Origin: Thalassospira australica
GTDB lineage: Bacteria > Pseudomonadota > Alphaproteobacteria > Rhodospirillales > Thalassospiraceae
Direction of reading: 5' to 3'
Length of the DNA stretch: 64,000 bases
Assembly (NCBI RefSeq): GCF_000763295.1
Contig: NZ_JRJE01000005.1
Location: 62,001-126,000 of the forward strand
Position 1 is the stretch's first letter, and every line of letters starts with the position of its first letter. Shown piece after piece: positions 34,510 to 44,153 of this stretch. Under the pieces are notes generated by a model. That model searched no databases, was not told where the DNA came from, and saw nothing but the letters and a program-made list of their open reading frames with translations. Made by a program: the position numbers and the translations under genes.

Positions 34510-35583
34510 TCAGTACGAGAAGGGATAAAGCTTCCAGTACGCCCTGATCTGTTGCCAGCGATGGGCAAGCCCATCCGGTTCAAAGATCAGGAACAGGATG
34601 ATGGCCAGACCAATTGCCATCTCCTTGATATAAGCCAGCCCGTCGGTCACAGCCGTCGAATTGGCCCATTCAAAAATGCTCAGTGCGCTGACACCGCTTT
34701 CCATGACTTCCGGCAAAAGCACCATAAAGACCGTACCCATCAGGGTGCCTTTAACCGAACCAAGCCCCCCGATAATGATCATGCCAAGGAACTGGATGGA
34801 CAGAAGAATGGTGAAACCTTCTGCCGAGACGAAGCCAAGATAATGACCATAAAGTGCCCCGCCGATACCCGCATAGAACGATGAAATCGCAAAGCTCATC
34901 AGACGATATTTTGTCAGGTTGATGCCCATGATTTCTGCGGACAGATAATGGTCACGCACAGCAACGAACGCGCGCCCGTCACGGGTCCGCATCAGGTTGG
35001 TGCCCAGCAAATACATCACCACCAAGAAGAACAGGCAGACATAAAAGAAGCTGAAATCATCATAGACTTCATAGCCAAACACATTGACCGGATTGGCTGC
35101 AGCACCGTTTGACCCGCCCGTAAACCAGTTTGCACGGGCAAAGAAATCTTCAAGGATGAACTGGGCCGCCAACGTGGCAATCGCAAGATACAATCCCTTG
35201 ATGCGTGCGGCAGGCAATCCAAACAGCATGCCAACAGCAGCTGTCATAAGTCCGGCCAGCGGGATCGACAGCAATACCGGAATGCCGGTGGTATTGTTGA
35301 TCCAGGCTGATGCAAAGGCCCCAAAACCAAAGAACGCCGCATGACCCAGCGAAATCTGCCCGGTAAAGCCAACAAGTATGTTCAGGCCAAGTGCCGCGAT
35401 GGCAAAGTACGAAATCTGAATGAACAGATTGACGTAATAACCATCAAGGACAAACGGGATCATAGCCACCGCAAAGATGCCAAGCATCGCAGCATTGCGG
35501 ATATAGGTCGTATCAAAAATGCGGGTATCCTGCCGATAGGTCGTTCGGAAATCACCGCAAGGACGTAGCGAAAATCCAGCCAT
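34510..35583 (-). CDS. livM: Branched-chain-type ABC permease LivM
   Basis: A 357-residue permease with about eight to ten helices and the family motif LVGFTGQISLGHAAFFGFGAF, followed by the cytoplasmic coupling segment RDGRAFVAVRDHYLSAEIMGINLTKYRL. ATG 35583 has GAGGAAAAG upstream. Its ribosome-binding site lies in the only 20 bp separating it from palindromic element B, which interrupts the livH-livM junction, so expression depends on read-through of that element or on a promoter within it. Confidence 0.93.
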   Translation of the reverse strand: MAGFSLRPCGDFRTTYRQDTRIFDTTYIRNAAMLGIFAVAMIPFVLDGYYVNLFIQISYFAIAALGLNILVGFTGQISLGHAAFFGFGAFASAWINNTTGIPVLLSIPLAGLMTAAVGMLFGLPAARIKGLYLAIATLAAQFILEDFFARANWFTGGSNGAAANPVNVFGYEVYDDFSFFYVCLFFLVVMYLLGTNLMRTRDGRAFVAVRDHYLSAEIMGINLTKYRLMSFAISSFYAGIGGALYGHYLGFVSAEGFTILLSIQFLGMIIIGGLGSVKGTLMGTVFMVLLPEVMESGVSALSIFEWANSTAVTDGLAYIKEMAIGLAIILFLIFEPDGLAHRWQQIRAYWKLYPFSY

Positions 35584-35601
35584 AGTTCTTTTCCTCGTCC
35601 C

Positions 35602-35872
35602 TTAGGGCCTGTTGACAATCAGAATGCCGTCGTGGCGGGATCGTATTTTTCCGCCAGCAAGAAGTGGATGGCGCAACCTGGCGGGTCCCACGAAAGCCAG
35701 CCGCGACGCCGCAGATGGGAAAACACGCCCCGTCCCAGAGGGATTGCTGCCTAAGGGCGCGAACCCGCGTCCCTCGTCCTTGAATATGCCAAGCATGTCC
35801 TGCGTCCTCACTCCTAATTTCGCGCCCTTAGGCGGCAACCACGGCGATATCCTGATCATCAACAGGCCCTAA
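35602..35872. repeat. Palindromic repeat element B (about 270 bp) between livH and livM
   Basis: The ends are TTAGGGCCTGTTGA (from 35602) and TCAACAGGCCCTAA (to 35872); with gaps the terminal inverted repeat extends about 32 bp. A second inner pair, 35744-35762 with 35820-35838, is a 19-bp inverted repeat with one mismatch. TA dinucleotides bound both ends. Open frames of 86 codons on both strands are by-products of the palindrome. No transposase is encoded, so this looks like a MITE of a different family from element A. The livH stop codon is formed by its right end. Confidence 0.8.
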
Positions 35873-36762
35873 ATACGTTCAATGTCTTTGGTGCCAAACA
35901 GGCCATAAGGCTTGATGCACAGGATGATGATCAGCACATAGAAGGGTGCTATCGAAAACAGATTGCCCCAGTGCAGATACTGACCATCGACAAACTCGGC
36001 AGTGTTTTCCAAAAGCCCGATGATCACCCCGCCAACGATGGCGCCGACAATCGAATCAAGCCCACCCAGAATGACCGCCGGGAACACCTTGATCCCGATG
36101 ACGGAAAGTGCCGAGGACACACCGTTGACCATGCCGATCACGATGCCAGCAACCCCCGACACCAGTGCCGAGATCGCCCAGGACATGGCAAATACGGTTT
36201 TGACGGAAATACCAAGACTTTGCGCAACCTGTTGATCAAAGGCGGTGGCGCGCATGGCAAGGCCAAGTTTGGAGTATTTAAAGAACCAGTAGAACCCGGC
36301 CATGATGAACAGCGAAATCACGAAGCTCATGATATAGGCCGTCTCGATCTGCATCCCCAACACGTTCAAAGATCGGGTTTCAAACACCTGCGGATAGGTC
36401 GCGGTTGTCGCCCCGAAAATCCACTTGGTTGCGGCCTGGAAGAAAATCGAAAGCCCGATGGTCACCATGATCACGGAAATGATCGGTTCGCCAATCATCG
36501 GGCGCAAAACCACCATCTGCAGGACAATGCCAAACGCCATCATGAACAATAGCGTAAACAGGAAGCCCAGCCAGAATGGCATACTCATTTCGACCAGAAA
36601 CGCATAGCAAACCCATGCGCCAATCAGCAGAAACTCACCCTGGGCAAAGTTAACAATCTGGGTCGATTTGTAGATCAGGACAAAACACATGGCGACAACG
36701 CCATAAAGTGTCCCGACAATCAAACCGTTCAGCAGAAGCTGGAACAGAAGTTCGAAATTCAT
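35869..36762 (-). CDS. livH: Branched-chain-type ABC permease LivH
   Basis: A 297-residue inner-membrane permease beginning MNFELLFQLLLNGLIVGTLYG, with the family segments STQIVNFAQGEFLLIGAW and GLAMRATAFDQQVAQSLGI. ATG 36762 has GGGA upstream; the 39-codon extension used by the longest frame has none. The protein ends GLFGTKDIERI at a normal family length even though the TAG stop uses bases of repeat element B, so the insertion did not shorten it noticeably. Confidence 0.93.
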   Translation of the reverse strand: MNFELLFQLLLNGLIVGTLYGVVAMCFVLIYKSTQIVNFAQGEFLLIGAWVCYAFLVEMSMPFWLGFLFTLLFMMAFGIVLQMVVLRPMIGEPIISVIMVTIGLSIFFQAATKWIFGATTATYPQVFETRSLNVLGMQIETAYIMSFVISLFIMAGFYWFFKYSKLGLAMRATAFDQQVAQSLGISVKTVFAMSWAISALVSGVAGIVIGMVNGVSSALSVIGIKVFPAVILGGLDSIVGAIVGGVIIGLLENTAEFVDGQYLHWGNLFSIAPFYVLIIILCIKPYGLFGTKDIERI

Positions 36763-36832
36763 GTTGCCATCCCTGTAATGGCGGCCCGCAATCCGGATCA
36801 CTCCTGATCGGGGCCACAGTTTTGCTGCTGCC

Positions 36833-38782
36833 TTATTCGGCGGCTTTCGGGGCCGTCTGTGCGGCCTTGTCATCGTCAAGATCGACGACCTTCACACTCG
36901 TCTGGATGCGGGTTTTTGACCCGTCCTGGAAAGTGATCATGGTATCGATATCAACCTTCTCATTGCCGGCATAAACCGCCTCAATGATGTCACCATACTT
37001 TTCGGCAACCACACCGCGGCGCACTTTGCGCGTGCGGGTCAGTTCACCGTCATCGGCATCAAGTTCCTTATAGAGCAGCAAGAACCGCTTGATGCGCTGG
37101 GCTTCCGGAAGTGTTTTGTTCACTTCACGGATTTCCTCGGTGATCATGTCGTAGACCTGCGGCTGGGCAGAAAGGTTGGTATAGTTGGTAAAGGCAATCC
37201 CGCGCTGTTCGGCCCATTTGGCCATGATCGAATAGCGAATACAGATCATGGTCGACAGGAACGGCAGGTCCTTGCCCAAAATCACTGCCTCGGCAATAAA
37301 CGGCGAGAATTTCAGCTTGTTTTCGATGAACTGCGGCGAATAACGCACCCCGGTCGAGGTTTCCGCCAGATCCTTCATGCGGTCGATCACGACAAGATGT
37401 TTGTTTTCATCCTTGAAATACCCGGCATCCCCGGTATGCATCCAGCCATCGCGGACGTCCTCGTCATAGGCCGCCTGATTTTTGAAGTAACTGGTGAACA
37501 TGCCCGATGTCCGGGCAACAATTTCGCCCACACCATTTTCATCGGTGTTGATCACCTTGATTTCGGAATTATCAAAGGCAACGCCCACGGTATCAAAATC
37601 AATGTCGTCTGGCTGATGAATGGTATAGGCCCCGCAAAGCTCAGTCTGACCATAAAGCTGACGCAACGGCACGCCCATGGCATGGAAGAACTTGAAGGTT
37701 TCTGGGCCAATAGCCGCCCCACCGGTTGCCGCAGAGCGCAGATTGGAAAAACCAAGCCGGTCTTTAAGCGCATTCATCAAAATGACATCCGCCATCTTTG
37801 AATGACCACCGTTATCAAGTGCGGTGCGCGCCAATGCCATGCCGAAATCAAACATCTTCTGTTTGAATGGTGTTGAATCCATCATCCGTGCGCGGACATC
37901 GGCCGCGATGGTTTCCCAAACACGCGGTGCCAACAGTACAAAGTTCGGACCAATTTCGCGCAGGTCGGCCATCATGGTTTCCTGCTCTTCGACGAAATTG
38001 ACGATCTGGCGGCTGATCAGCGACTGCCCGACCACATAGACCTGCTCCATAATCCAGGGCAGAGGCAGGACCGAGACATAGTTATCACCGGGATATTTCG
38101 GATCGGCACGAAGGTACGCTGCACAGTGATCCAGAAAATCACCGGAATTAAGCATCGCCATTTTCGGCTTGGATGTTGTACCCGACGTTGTGCACAGGAT
38201 CGCGCATTCATCGCCACGGGTATCGGCAACCATCTGATCGTAGGTGCCCGGATTCTTTTCTTCGAGCTCGCGCCCCAACTCATAAAGCTTTTCGACATCC
38301 AGCAAACGCGGATCGTCATATTTGCGCATGCCGCGCGGGTCACAAAAGACAATGTGTTCAACCGTCGGAATGTCATCGCCAAGTTCGATCAGCTTGTCGC
38401 ACTGTTCTTCATCCTCGGCGATCAGAATGCGCGCACCTGAATAGGTGATCAGATAGGCGACTTCTTCATGCAGGCTGTCCTGATACAGACCAACCGACAT
38501 CCCACGAAGGGCATGTGCCGCAATTTCGGCCCAGACCCATTCCGGGCGGTTTTCGCCGATGATGCCGACAACGTCACCCGCGCCAAGGCCAAGCGAGCGC
38601 ATGCCAAGCGTCATCCATTTGACGCGGTCGTTATAGTCCTGCCAGGTAAATTCCTGCCAGATGCCGAATTCCTTTTCGCGCATGGCAACTTCTTTGGGCC
38701 AGTTGCGCGCATTGTAGGCCAGCACTTTCGGGAAGCTATCAAGCGACTTGATGTCGGCATATTCCGGGATATTGCTACTCAT
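36833..38782 (-). CDS. Long-chain-type acyl-CoA synthetase
   Basis: A 649-residue AMP-binding enzyme. It carries the phosphate loop TTSGTTSKPKMAML, the adenine motif YGQTELCGAYT, and the hinge region GWMHTGDAGYFKDENKHLVVIDRMKDL. It lies two bases after livG and upstream of livH, a common arrangement in alphaproteobacteria in which an acyl-CoA synthetase is built into a LIV operon. It should activate a fatty or aromatic acid with ATP and CoA; chain length is not evident. The C-terminal 35 residues are acidic and alanine-rich. Confidence 0.9.
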   Translation of the reverse strand: MSSNIPEYADIKSLDSFPKVLAYNARNWPKEVAMREKEFGIWQEFTWQDYNDRVKWMTLGMRSLGLGAGDVVGIIGENRPEWVWAEIAAHALRGMSVGLYQDSLHEEVAYLITYSGARILIAEDEEQCDKLIELGDDIPTVEHIVFCDPRGMRKYDDPRLLDVEKLYELGRELEEKNPGTYDQMVADTRGDECAILCTTSGTTSKPKMAMLNSGDFLDHCAAYLRADPKYPGDNYVSVLPLPWIMEQVYVVGQSLISRQIVNFVEEQETMMADLREIGPNFVLLAPRVWETIAADVRARMMDSTPFKQKMFDFGMALARTALDNGGHSKMADVILMNALKDRLGFSNLRSAATGGAAIGPETFKFFHAMGVPLRQLYGQTELCGAYTIHQPDDIDFDTVGVAFDNSEIKVINTDENGVGEIVARTSGMFTSYFKNQAAYDEDVRDGWMHTGDAGYFKDENKHLVVIDRMKDLAETSTGVRYSPQFIENKLKFSPFIAEAVILGKDLPFLSTMICIRYSIMAKWAEQRGIAFTNYTNLSAQPQVYDMITEEIREVNKTLPEAQRIKRFLLLYKELDADDGELTRTRKVRRGVVAEKYGDIIEAVYAGNEKVDIDTMITFQDGSKTRIQTSVKVVDLDDDKAAQTAPKAAE

Positions 38783-38784
38783 GC

Positions 38785-39594
38785 TCAGGCTACCTGCTCG
38801 TCATCATCGTTGTCGTCATCTTCTTCGCCGAGATAGGCTTTCTTCACATGCTTGTTGGCCATCACCTCGTCGGGCAAGCCTTCGGCAATCTTGCGACCGA
38901 AATCCAGAACCATCACCCGGTTGGAAATATCCATGACCACGCCCATGTCATGTTCGATCATGACAACGGTCATGCCCCATTCCTCGTTCAGATCGATGAT
39001 GAAGCGTGCCATGTCCTCTTTTTCTTCAAGGTTCATGCCCGCCATCGGCTCATCCAGCAGAATAAGATCCGGACGCAGTGCCACGGCACGGGCAAGCTCG
39101 ACCCGCTTACGCAGGCCATAGGAAAGCGTACCGGCGGTGGCCTTGCGGATATGGGAAATTTCAAGAAAATCGATGACGTCTTCGCAGAAGCGACGATGCT
39201 CCAGCTCTTCCTTCTGCGCCCCGCCCAACCAATAAAGCGGTCCGTTCAGGAAGTTGTTCTTAAGCAAGTGGTGACGACCAACCATGATGTTATCAAGCAC
39301 CGTCATATGCCCGAACAACGCAAGGTTCTGGAACGTGCGACCAATACCAAGTTCCGCACGGTCATTGGGTTTAAGCCCGGTAACATCCTGCCCGTTGAAG
39401 GATACCGACCCCGTTGTCGGCGTATAACGCCCCGACACACAGTTCAGCATGGATGTCTTACCGGCACCGTTCGGACCGATGATCGAAAAAAGCTCGCCGG
39501 GCTGAACGGAAAAACTGACATCACTCAGCGCCCGCACACCGCCAAAAACAAGCGACACGTCGTTAATCTGTAGAATAGGACTCTGTGACGACAT
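38785..39594 (-). CDS. livG: Branched-chain-type ABC transporter ATPase (LivG)
   Basis: A 269-residue ATPase with Walker A GPNGAGKTS, signature-region TLSYGLRKRVELARA, Walker B LILLDEPMAGMN and switch His in MIEHDM. The signature is degenerate (LSYGLRKR in place of LSGGQ), which is normal for LivG. The start at 39594 is chosen because GGAGG lies 10 bases upstream; another ATG three codons earlier is too close to it. An acidic tail (EEDDDNDDDEQ) ends the protein. First gene of the operon. Confidence 0.93.
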   Translation of the reverse strand: MSSQSPILQINDVSLVFGGVRALSDVSFSVQPGELFSIIGPNGAGKTSMLNCVSGRYTPTTGSVSFNGQDVTGLKPNDRAELGIGRTFQNLALFGHMTVLDNIMVGRHHLLKNNFLNGPLYWLGGAQKEELEHRRFCEDVIDFLEISHIRKATAGTLSYGLRKRVELARAVALRPDLILLDEPMAGMNLEEKEDMARFIIDLNEEWGMTVVMIEHDMGVVMDISNRVMVLDFGRKIAEGLPDEVMANKHVKKAYLGEEDDDNDDDEQVA

Positions 39595-40421
39595 GCGTCG
39601 CATTCCTCCCTGACTTGGACCGCAAATGCCGCAGAACCGCATTTTCGGTTCATCGAGCAATATTTTTGCAAGCCGCTGTTCAGTTTCCCTGATGATGTAC
39701 CTGATTTTTATCGCACCCTGACCTTACGGAAACCGGGCTTGGTACATTTAATAGGCATTTAAGTACCAATTTCAGCATATCCCGTCAATGCAATGATCCA
39801 CAAGGGATTGGCTGTTTTATACAAATTCGCACTGCACAATTAATACCCGGCAAACAGCACCTGTCTTTCTACCCTTGATTACGTAGCGTTATCTGGCAGC
39901 GCGGCTGTTTCCACGGCCCGAACATCACCGCATCGCAAAAAATTCATGCAATTACGCACTGCACAATATTTCTGGCTCTACACCGGGGTCTGAAACCTGA
40001 ACAAACGATCCGGGCACTCGAATCCGCCTTGGAGTCGGGTTCGTCTATCAACAAACGACATCGCAAGAACGACGCCGCAAGACAGGCAACCTAAGTGCTG
40101 AAAGATCTCAGCCACGTATGTTGCGGGAAAAACAGACTCGGATCCGCCGCCCCCCATTGAAAGGTCAAAAGTGCCCCCACATATCGATTAGGGTCAGGGC
40201 GCATAAATTTGTTCGGGCTGGCAATATGCTGTGATCAGCGGATTTTCGGGAATACCCCTTTTCCGGGTCTGGACTTTCCAAGGGATTTGTGGTGTAACCC
40301 CGTTGCACATAGATATGAGCCGTGACCCGCGTCACGCAACACAGATAGCCCACCGCTCGGCGCTCCGACGGTCGGGGTGTCTTGTCACGACAAGCCCTTT
40401 AACCACCTTGAGGAGGGTCTG
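39595..40421. other. 827-bp intergenic region upstream of livG and acnA
   Basis: This gap separates divergent livG and acnA and must contain both promoters. It includes a possible solo end of repeat element A at 40189. A short frame around 40010-40093 (TIRALESALESGSSINKRHRKNDAARQAT) reads like the tail of a basic protein but lacks a start and ribosome-binding site; it may be a gene remnant. No RNA gene is recognisable. Confidence 0.45.
40189..40221 (+). repeat. Solo end resembling repeat element A
   Basis: The sequence TAGGGTCAGGGCGCATAAAT and the following 13 bases match the left terminus of element A copy 2 over most of 33 positions, with one gap. No right-hand terminus or inner arms follow. 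It is probably a decayed or truncated third copy upstream of acnA. Confidence 0.5.
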
Positions 40422-43109
40422 ATGTCCATTTGTGGCAAAGACAACCTGAAAACGCGCCGCACGCTGAAAGTCGGGGACAAGTCCGTCGACTATTACAGCC
40501 TCAAAGTTGCTTCCGAGAAATTCGGCGACGTTTCTAAACTTCCCTTCACGCTGAAAGTCGTTCTTGAGAACCTTCTGCGTTACGAAGACGATTTCACCGT
40601 AAAAACCGACGATGTCAAAGCTGTTGTTGATTGGCTCAAAGAGCGCAAGAGCAGCCACGAGATCAACTATCGTCCGGCCCGCGTTCTGATGCAGGACTTC
40701 ACCGGCGTTCCCGCCGTCGTTGACCTTGCAGCCATGCGCGATGCCGTCGTCAACATGGGTGGCGACGCCCAGAAGGTGAACCCGCTTTCACCGGTTGATC
40801 TGGTCATTGACCACTCGGTCATGATTGACTTCTTTGGTACCGACGACGCACTCGACAAAAACATGGAAGTCGAGTTCGAACGTAACGGCGAACGTTATGG
40901 CTTCCTGCGTTGGGGCCAGAATGCGTTCAACAACTTCCGCATCGTTCCGCCAGGGGCAGGTATCTGCCACCAGGTGAACGTCGAGCATCTTGCAAAGGTC
41001 GTTTGGACCGGCGAAGACGAAGACGGCAAAACCGTTGCCTATCCGGATACGCTGGTTGGTACCGACTCTCACACCACCATGGTCAACGGCCTTGCCGTTC
41101 TTGGTTGGGGTGTTGGCGGTCTCGAAGCCGAAGCAGCAATGCTCGGTCAGCCGATCTCGATGCTGATCCCGGAAGTCGTTGGCTTCAAGCTGACCGGCTC
41201 CATGAAAGAAGGCATCACCGCAACTGACCTTGTTCTGCGTGTCGTTCAGATGCTGCGTGAAAAAGGCGTTGTTGGCAAATTCGTCGAATTCTATGGCGAT
41301 GCGCTGGCACACATGAGCCTGCCGGACCGTGCGACCATCGGTAACATGGCCCCGGAATATGGCGCGACCTGTGGTTTCTTCCCGATTGATGACGAAACGC
41401 TCAACTACATGCGTTCGACCGGTCGTGACGAAGAACAGATCGCCCTTGTCGAGGCATATGCCAAAGAACAGGGCATGTGGGGTGATCCGGCACACGAAGC
41501 CGAATACACCGCAACGCTTGAGCTGGACATCTCGACCGTCGAGCCGGCCCTTTCGGGTCCGAAGCGTCCGCAGGACCGCGTTCTGCTGAAAGATGCCGTA
41601 TCAAGCTTCAACAACACCTTTGCTGAAATGGCTCCGGGTGTTGATGCCGATCGTTCTGTTCCGGTTTCGAATGAAAACTTCGAAATGAAAGACGGTAACG
41701 TCGTTATCGCGGCGATCACCTCATGCACCAACACCTCGAACCCGAGCGTGCTGATCGCAGCAGGTCTTCTGGCGAAAAAAGCTGTCGAACTTGGCCTGAC
41801 CAGCAAGCCGTGGGTGAAAACCTCGCTCGCACCGGGTTCGCTGGTTGTTGCCGACTATCTCGAAAAAGCAGGCCTTCAGGATTATCTGGATCAGCTTGGC
41901 TTTAACATCGCTGGTTTCGGTTGCACCACGTGTATTGGCAACTCCGGTCCGCTTGCAGCCCCGATTGCCGGTGCCATTGAAGACAAGGACATGCTGGTAA
42001 CGGCTGTTCTGTCTGGTAACCGTAACTTCGAAGGTCGTATCAGCCCGCACGTGAAGGCAAACTATCTTGCTTCCCCGCCGCTGGTTGTTGCCTATGCCCT
42101 TGCCGGTAACCTCAAGGTCGATCTGGACAAGGATCCGCTTGGTACCGACAAAGACGGCAACGATGTCTATATGAAAGACATCTGGCCGACCAACAAAGAG
42201 ATCGCAGACACCATTGCGTCTTCAATCTCGGCTGCGATGTACAAAGATCGTTATGACAACATCTTTGCAGGTCCGAAGCCCTGGCAGGCAATTGAAGTCA
42301 CCGAAGGCGAAACCTTCGCGTGGGATGGCAAGTCCACCTACGTTCAGAACCCGCCGTACTTCGTCAACATGGCGAAAGAACCGGGTGACTTCTCTGAAGT
42401 TCATGGCGCACGTCCGCTCCTGATCCTGGGTGACTCTGTCACCACCGACCACATTTCTCCGGCCGGCGCGATTAAGGAAGAAAGCCCGGCAGGTGAATAC
42501 CTCAAGGCAAACGGCGTTGCTGTTCGTGACTTCAACTCCTATGGCGCACGTCGTGGTAACCACGAAATCATGATGCGCGGTACCTTTGCCAACATTCGTA
42601 TCCGCAACCAGATGGCACCGGGCACCGAAGGCGGTATTTCGGTCCATTATCCGTCGGGCGAACAGGGCTGGGTCTATGACGTTGCAATGCGTTATCAGGC
42701 CGAAGGCACTCCGCTTGTGGTTATTGCCGGCAAGGAATACGGCACCGGTTCTTCGCGTGACTGGGCAGCAAAAGGCACCAACCTTCTTGGCGTCAAAGCT
42801 GTGATCGCGGAAAGCTTCGAGCGTATCCACCGTACCAACCTGGTCTGCATGGGCGTTCTGCCGCTGCAGTTCAAAAACGGCGAAGGTCGCGAGACCTATA
42901 AGCTGGATGGTTCGGAGACCTTTGACGTTCTGGGCATCGGTGATGGCATCACTCCGCAGCAGGACGTTACGGTTCGCATCACGCGCAAAGATGGCAGCAC
43001 CGAAGTGTGCACCGCCACCTGCCGTATCGATACCGAGAACGAAGTTCTCTACTACCAGAACGGCGGCATCCTGCAGTTCGTTCTGCGTAACATGATGAAA
43101 GCTGCCTGA
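40422..43109 (+). CDS. acnA: Aconitate hydratase A
   Basis: An 895-residue aconitase of the TCA cycle (citrate to isocitrate through cis-aconitate). Iron-sulfur cysteines are seen in SCTNTSNP and [12 protein letters not shown]; the C-terminal swivel domain carries [13 protein letters not shown] 40422 has AGGAGG five bases upstream; an upstream in-frame ATG/TTG region lacks one. A strong terminator follows. A decayed partial copy of its 3' end is found about 0.75 kb downstream. Confidence 0.97.
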   Translation: MSICGKDNLKTRRTLKVGDKSVDYYSLKVASEKFGDVSKLPFTLKVVLENLLRYEDDFTVKTDDVKAVVDWLKERKSSHEINYRPARVLMQDFTGVPAVVDLAAMRDAVVNMGGDAQKVNPLSPVDLVIDHSVMIDFFGTDDALDKNMEVEFERNGERYGFLRWGQNAFNNFRIVPPGAGICHQVNVEHLAKVVWTGEDEDGKTVAYPDTLVGTDSHTTMVNGLAVLGWGVGGLEAEAAMLGQPISMLIPEVVGFKLTGSMKEGITATDLVLRVVQMLREKGVVGKFVEFYGDALAHMSLPDRATIGNMAPEYGATCGFFPIDDETLNYMRSTGRDEEQIALVEAYAKEQGMWGDPAHEAEYTATLELDISTVEPALSGPKRPQDRVLLKDAVSSFNNTFAEMAPGVDADRSVPVSNENFEMKDGNVVIAAITSCTNTSNPSVLIAAGLLAKKAVELGLTSKPWVKTSLAPGSLVVADYLEKAGLQDYLDQLGFNIAGFGCTTCIGNSGPLAAPIAGAIEDKDMLVTAVLSGNRNFEGRISPHVKANYLASPPLVVAYALAGNLKVDLDKDPLGTDKDGNDVYMKDIWPTNKEIADTIASSISAAMYKDRYDNIFAGPKPWQAIEVTEGETFAWDGKSTYVQNPPYFVNMAKEPGDFSEVHGARPLLILGDSVTTDHISPAGAIKEESPAGEYLKANGVAVRDFNSYGARRGNHEIMMRGTFANIRIRNQMAPGTEGGISVHYPSGEQGWVYDVAMRYQAEGTPLVVIAGKEYGTGSSRDWAAKGTNLLGVKAVIAESFERIHRTNLVCMGVLPLQFKNGEGRETYKLDGSETFDVLGIGDGITPQQDVTVRITRKDGSTEVCTATCRIDTENEVLYYQNGGILQFVLRNMMKAA

Positions 43110-43139
43110 TTTCGATCTGAATTCACTGGCTAAATGCTG

Positions 43140-43172
43140 ACACCCCGCCGGATTTCTGGCGGGGTGTTTCTT
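43140..43172 (+). terminator. Intrinsic terminator of acnA
   Basis: ACACCCCGCC and GGCGGGGTGT form a 10-bp stem with an eight-base loop, followed by TTCTT. Confidence 0.88.
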
Positions 43173-43270
43173 ATGTGGACAACTGTTTTGAGAAAACTGT
43201 CAAGCTCGACCAGAAATGTCGGAAATGTAGAGCATTGCCTATCAATGTGGTGAAATGCCCACACCTAAAC

Positions 43271-43798
43271 TTATTGCCGAGGTAGACGATAAACCTCGAC
43301 CTCGCGTTCACAGGTTGGGTCAATCGTTCTTCGATCAAAGATCATGCCGAGCTTTCGCATGATGCGCGCCGATGGACTGTTCTCGATTTGGTATATGCTC
43401 ACAATATCGGTGATGCCAAGCTCATTGACGCCGAATGAAAGAGCGGCGACCGCTGCTTCGCTTGCGTAACCTTTCCCCCAGCTGAGCTTCGAAAATCTCC
43501 AACCGATTTCGACGGATGGAAACACTTCGGGCAAGAAGTCCGGCCAAGACAATCCTGTAAAGCCAATGAGCTCACCGGTTTTTCTGGATTCGACAGCGAA
43601 CAATCCGAAGCCCCGTTCGCGCCACTCTTTCTCAAATGATGCGATGTATCGTGCCGCGTCGTCCGCAGTTCGCGTCTTGCCATTACCAATGTAGCGCATG
43701 ACGTCGGGATCACCGCACATTGCCGCAAATGGTGCGTGATCACTAGGCTTCCAGCCTCGTAGCAATAGTCGCTCGGTGTTTATCGTGTGCTGAGTCAT
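43271..43798 (-). CDS. GNAT-family N-acetyltransferase (RimJ-like)
   Basis: A 175-residue acetyltransferase. The RimJ/RimL-type opening TINTERLLLRGWKPSDHAPF and the acetyl-CoA-binding stretch SWGKGYASEAAVAALSFGVNELG are present. ATG 43798 gives the family N-terminus; the 40-codon upstream extension runs into the decayed acnA copy. The gene sits between acnA and a degenerate copy of the acnA 3' end, so it probably arrived by insertion or recombination with local duplication. The substrate is unknown. Confidence 0.87.
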   Translation of the reverse strand: MTQHTINTERLLLRGWKPSDHAPFAAMCGDPDVMRYIGNGKTRTADDAARYIASFEKEWRERGFGLFAVESRKTGELIGFTGLSWPDFLPEVFPSVEIGWRFSKLSWGKGYASEAAVAALSFGVNELGITDIVSIYQIENSPSARIMRKLGMIFDRRTIDPTCEREVEVYRLPRQ

Positions 43799-43841
43799 GG
43801 TGCACTTTAAGCACGTTGCCCAATTACAGCAAAGTCCCGCA

Positions 43842-44000
43842 TGTAAATACCTCAAGGCGAGTGGCGTTGCGGTTCGTGACTTCAACCCGTAAGGCGCACG
43901 TCGTGTTAAGCACGACATTTTGATGAAAGCTGCCTGATTTCTTCCTGAAATTTCAGGTTAACATTTCGACATCCCACCGCGTTCCGTTGAGATGTTATTT
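43842..44000 (+). pseudogene. Decayed duplicate of the acnA 3' end (with terminator remnant)
   Basis: Positions 43842-43921 align without gaps to acnA 42494-42573 (TACCTCAAGG...GTTCGTGACTTCAAC) with scattered changes and an in-frame TAA. It then jumps at a shared ATGATG-like sequence to the acnA terminus ATGAAAGCTGCCTGATTTC, so about 0.5 kb of acnA is missing. After the stop, GACATCCCACCG...GAGATGTTATTTTCT resembles a mutated acnA terminator. This fragment is non-functional. Confidence 0.85.
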
Positions 44001-44153
44001 TCTTTCAATTTGCATCTCTCGGAGATGTTCAATCACCGCGTGCACACTTGATCCAGAACAATTCTTAAGAGCGCGTAATCTGTTAGGAGTGCTCCCACGA
44101 GTCAGCCCTTAAGAATAGACGCGAACAAGAACAATCCAGCAGAGCAAACCCTT

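Noticed and set aside
35602-35872. 86-codon frames on both strands of element B
   Set aside because: Both come from the inverted repeats, have no start signals, and overlap fully on opposite strands.
40165-40353. 62-codon minus-strand frame upstream of acnA
   Set aside because: No ribosome-binding site or recognisable product; it covers the solo repeat end and promoter region.
43271-43918. 40-codon N-terminal extension of the GNAT gene
   Set aside because: It runs antisense across the decayed acnA copy; ATG 43798 yields the standard family start.
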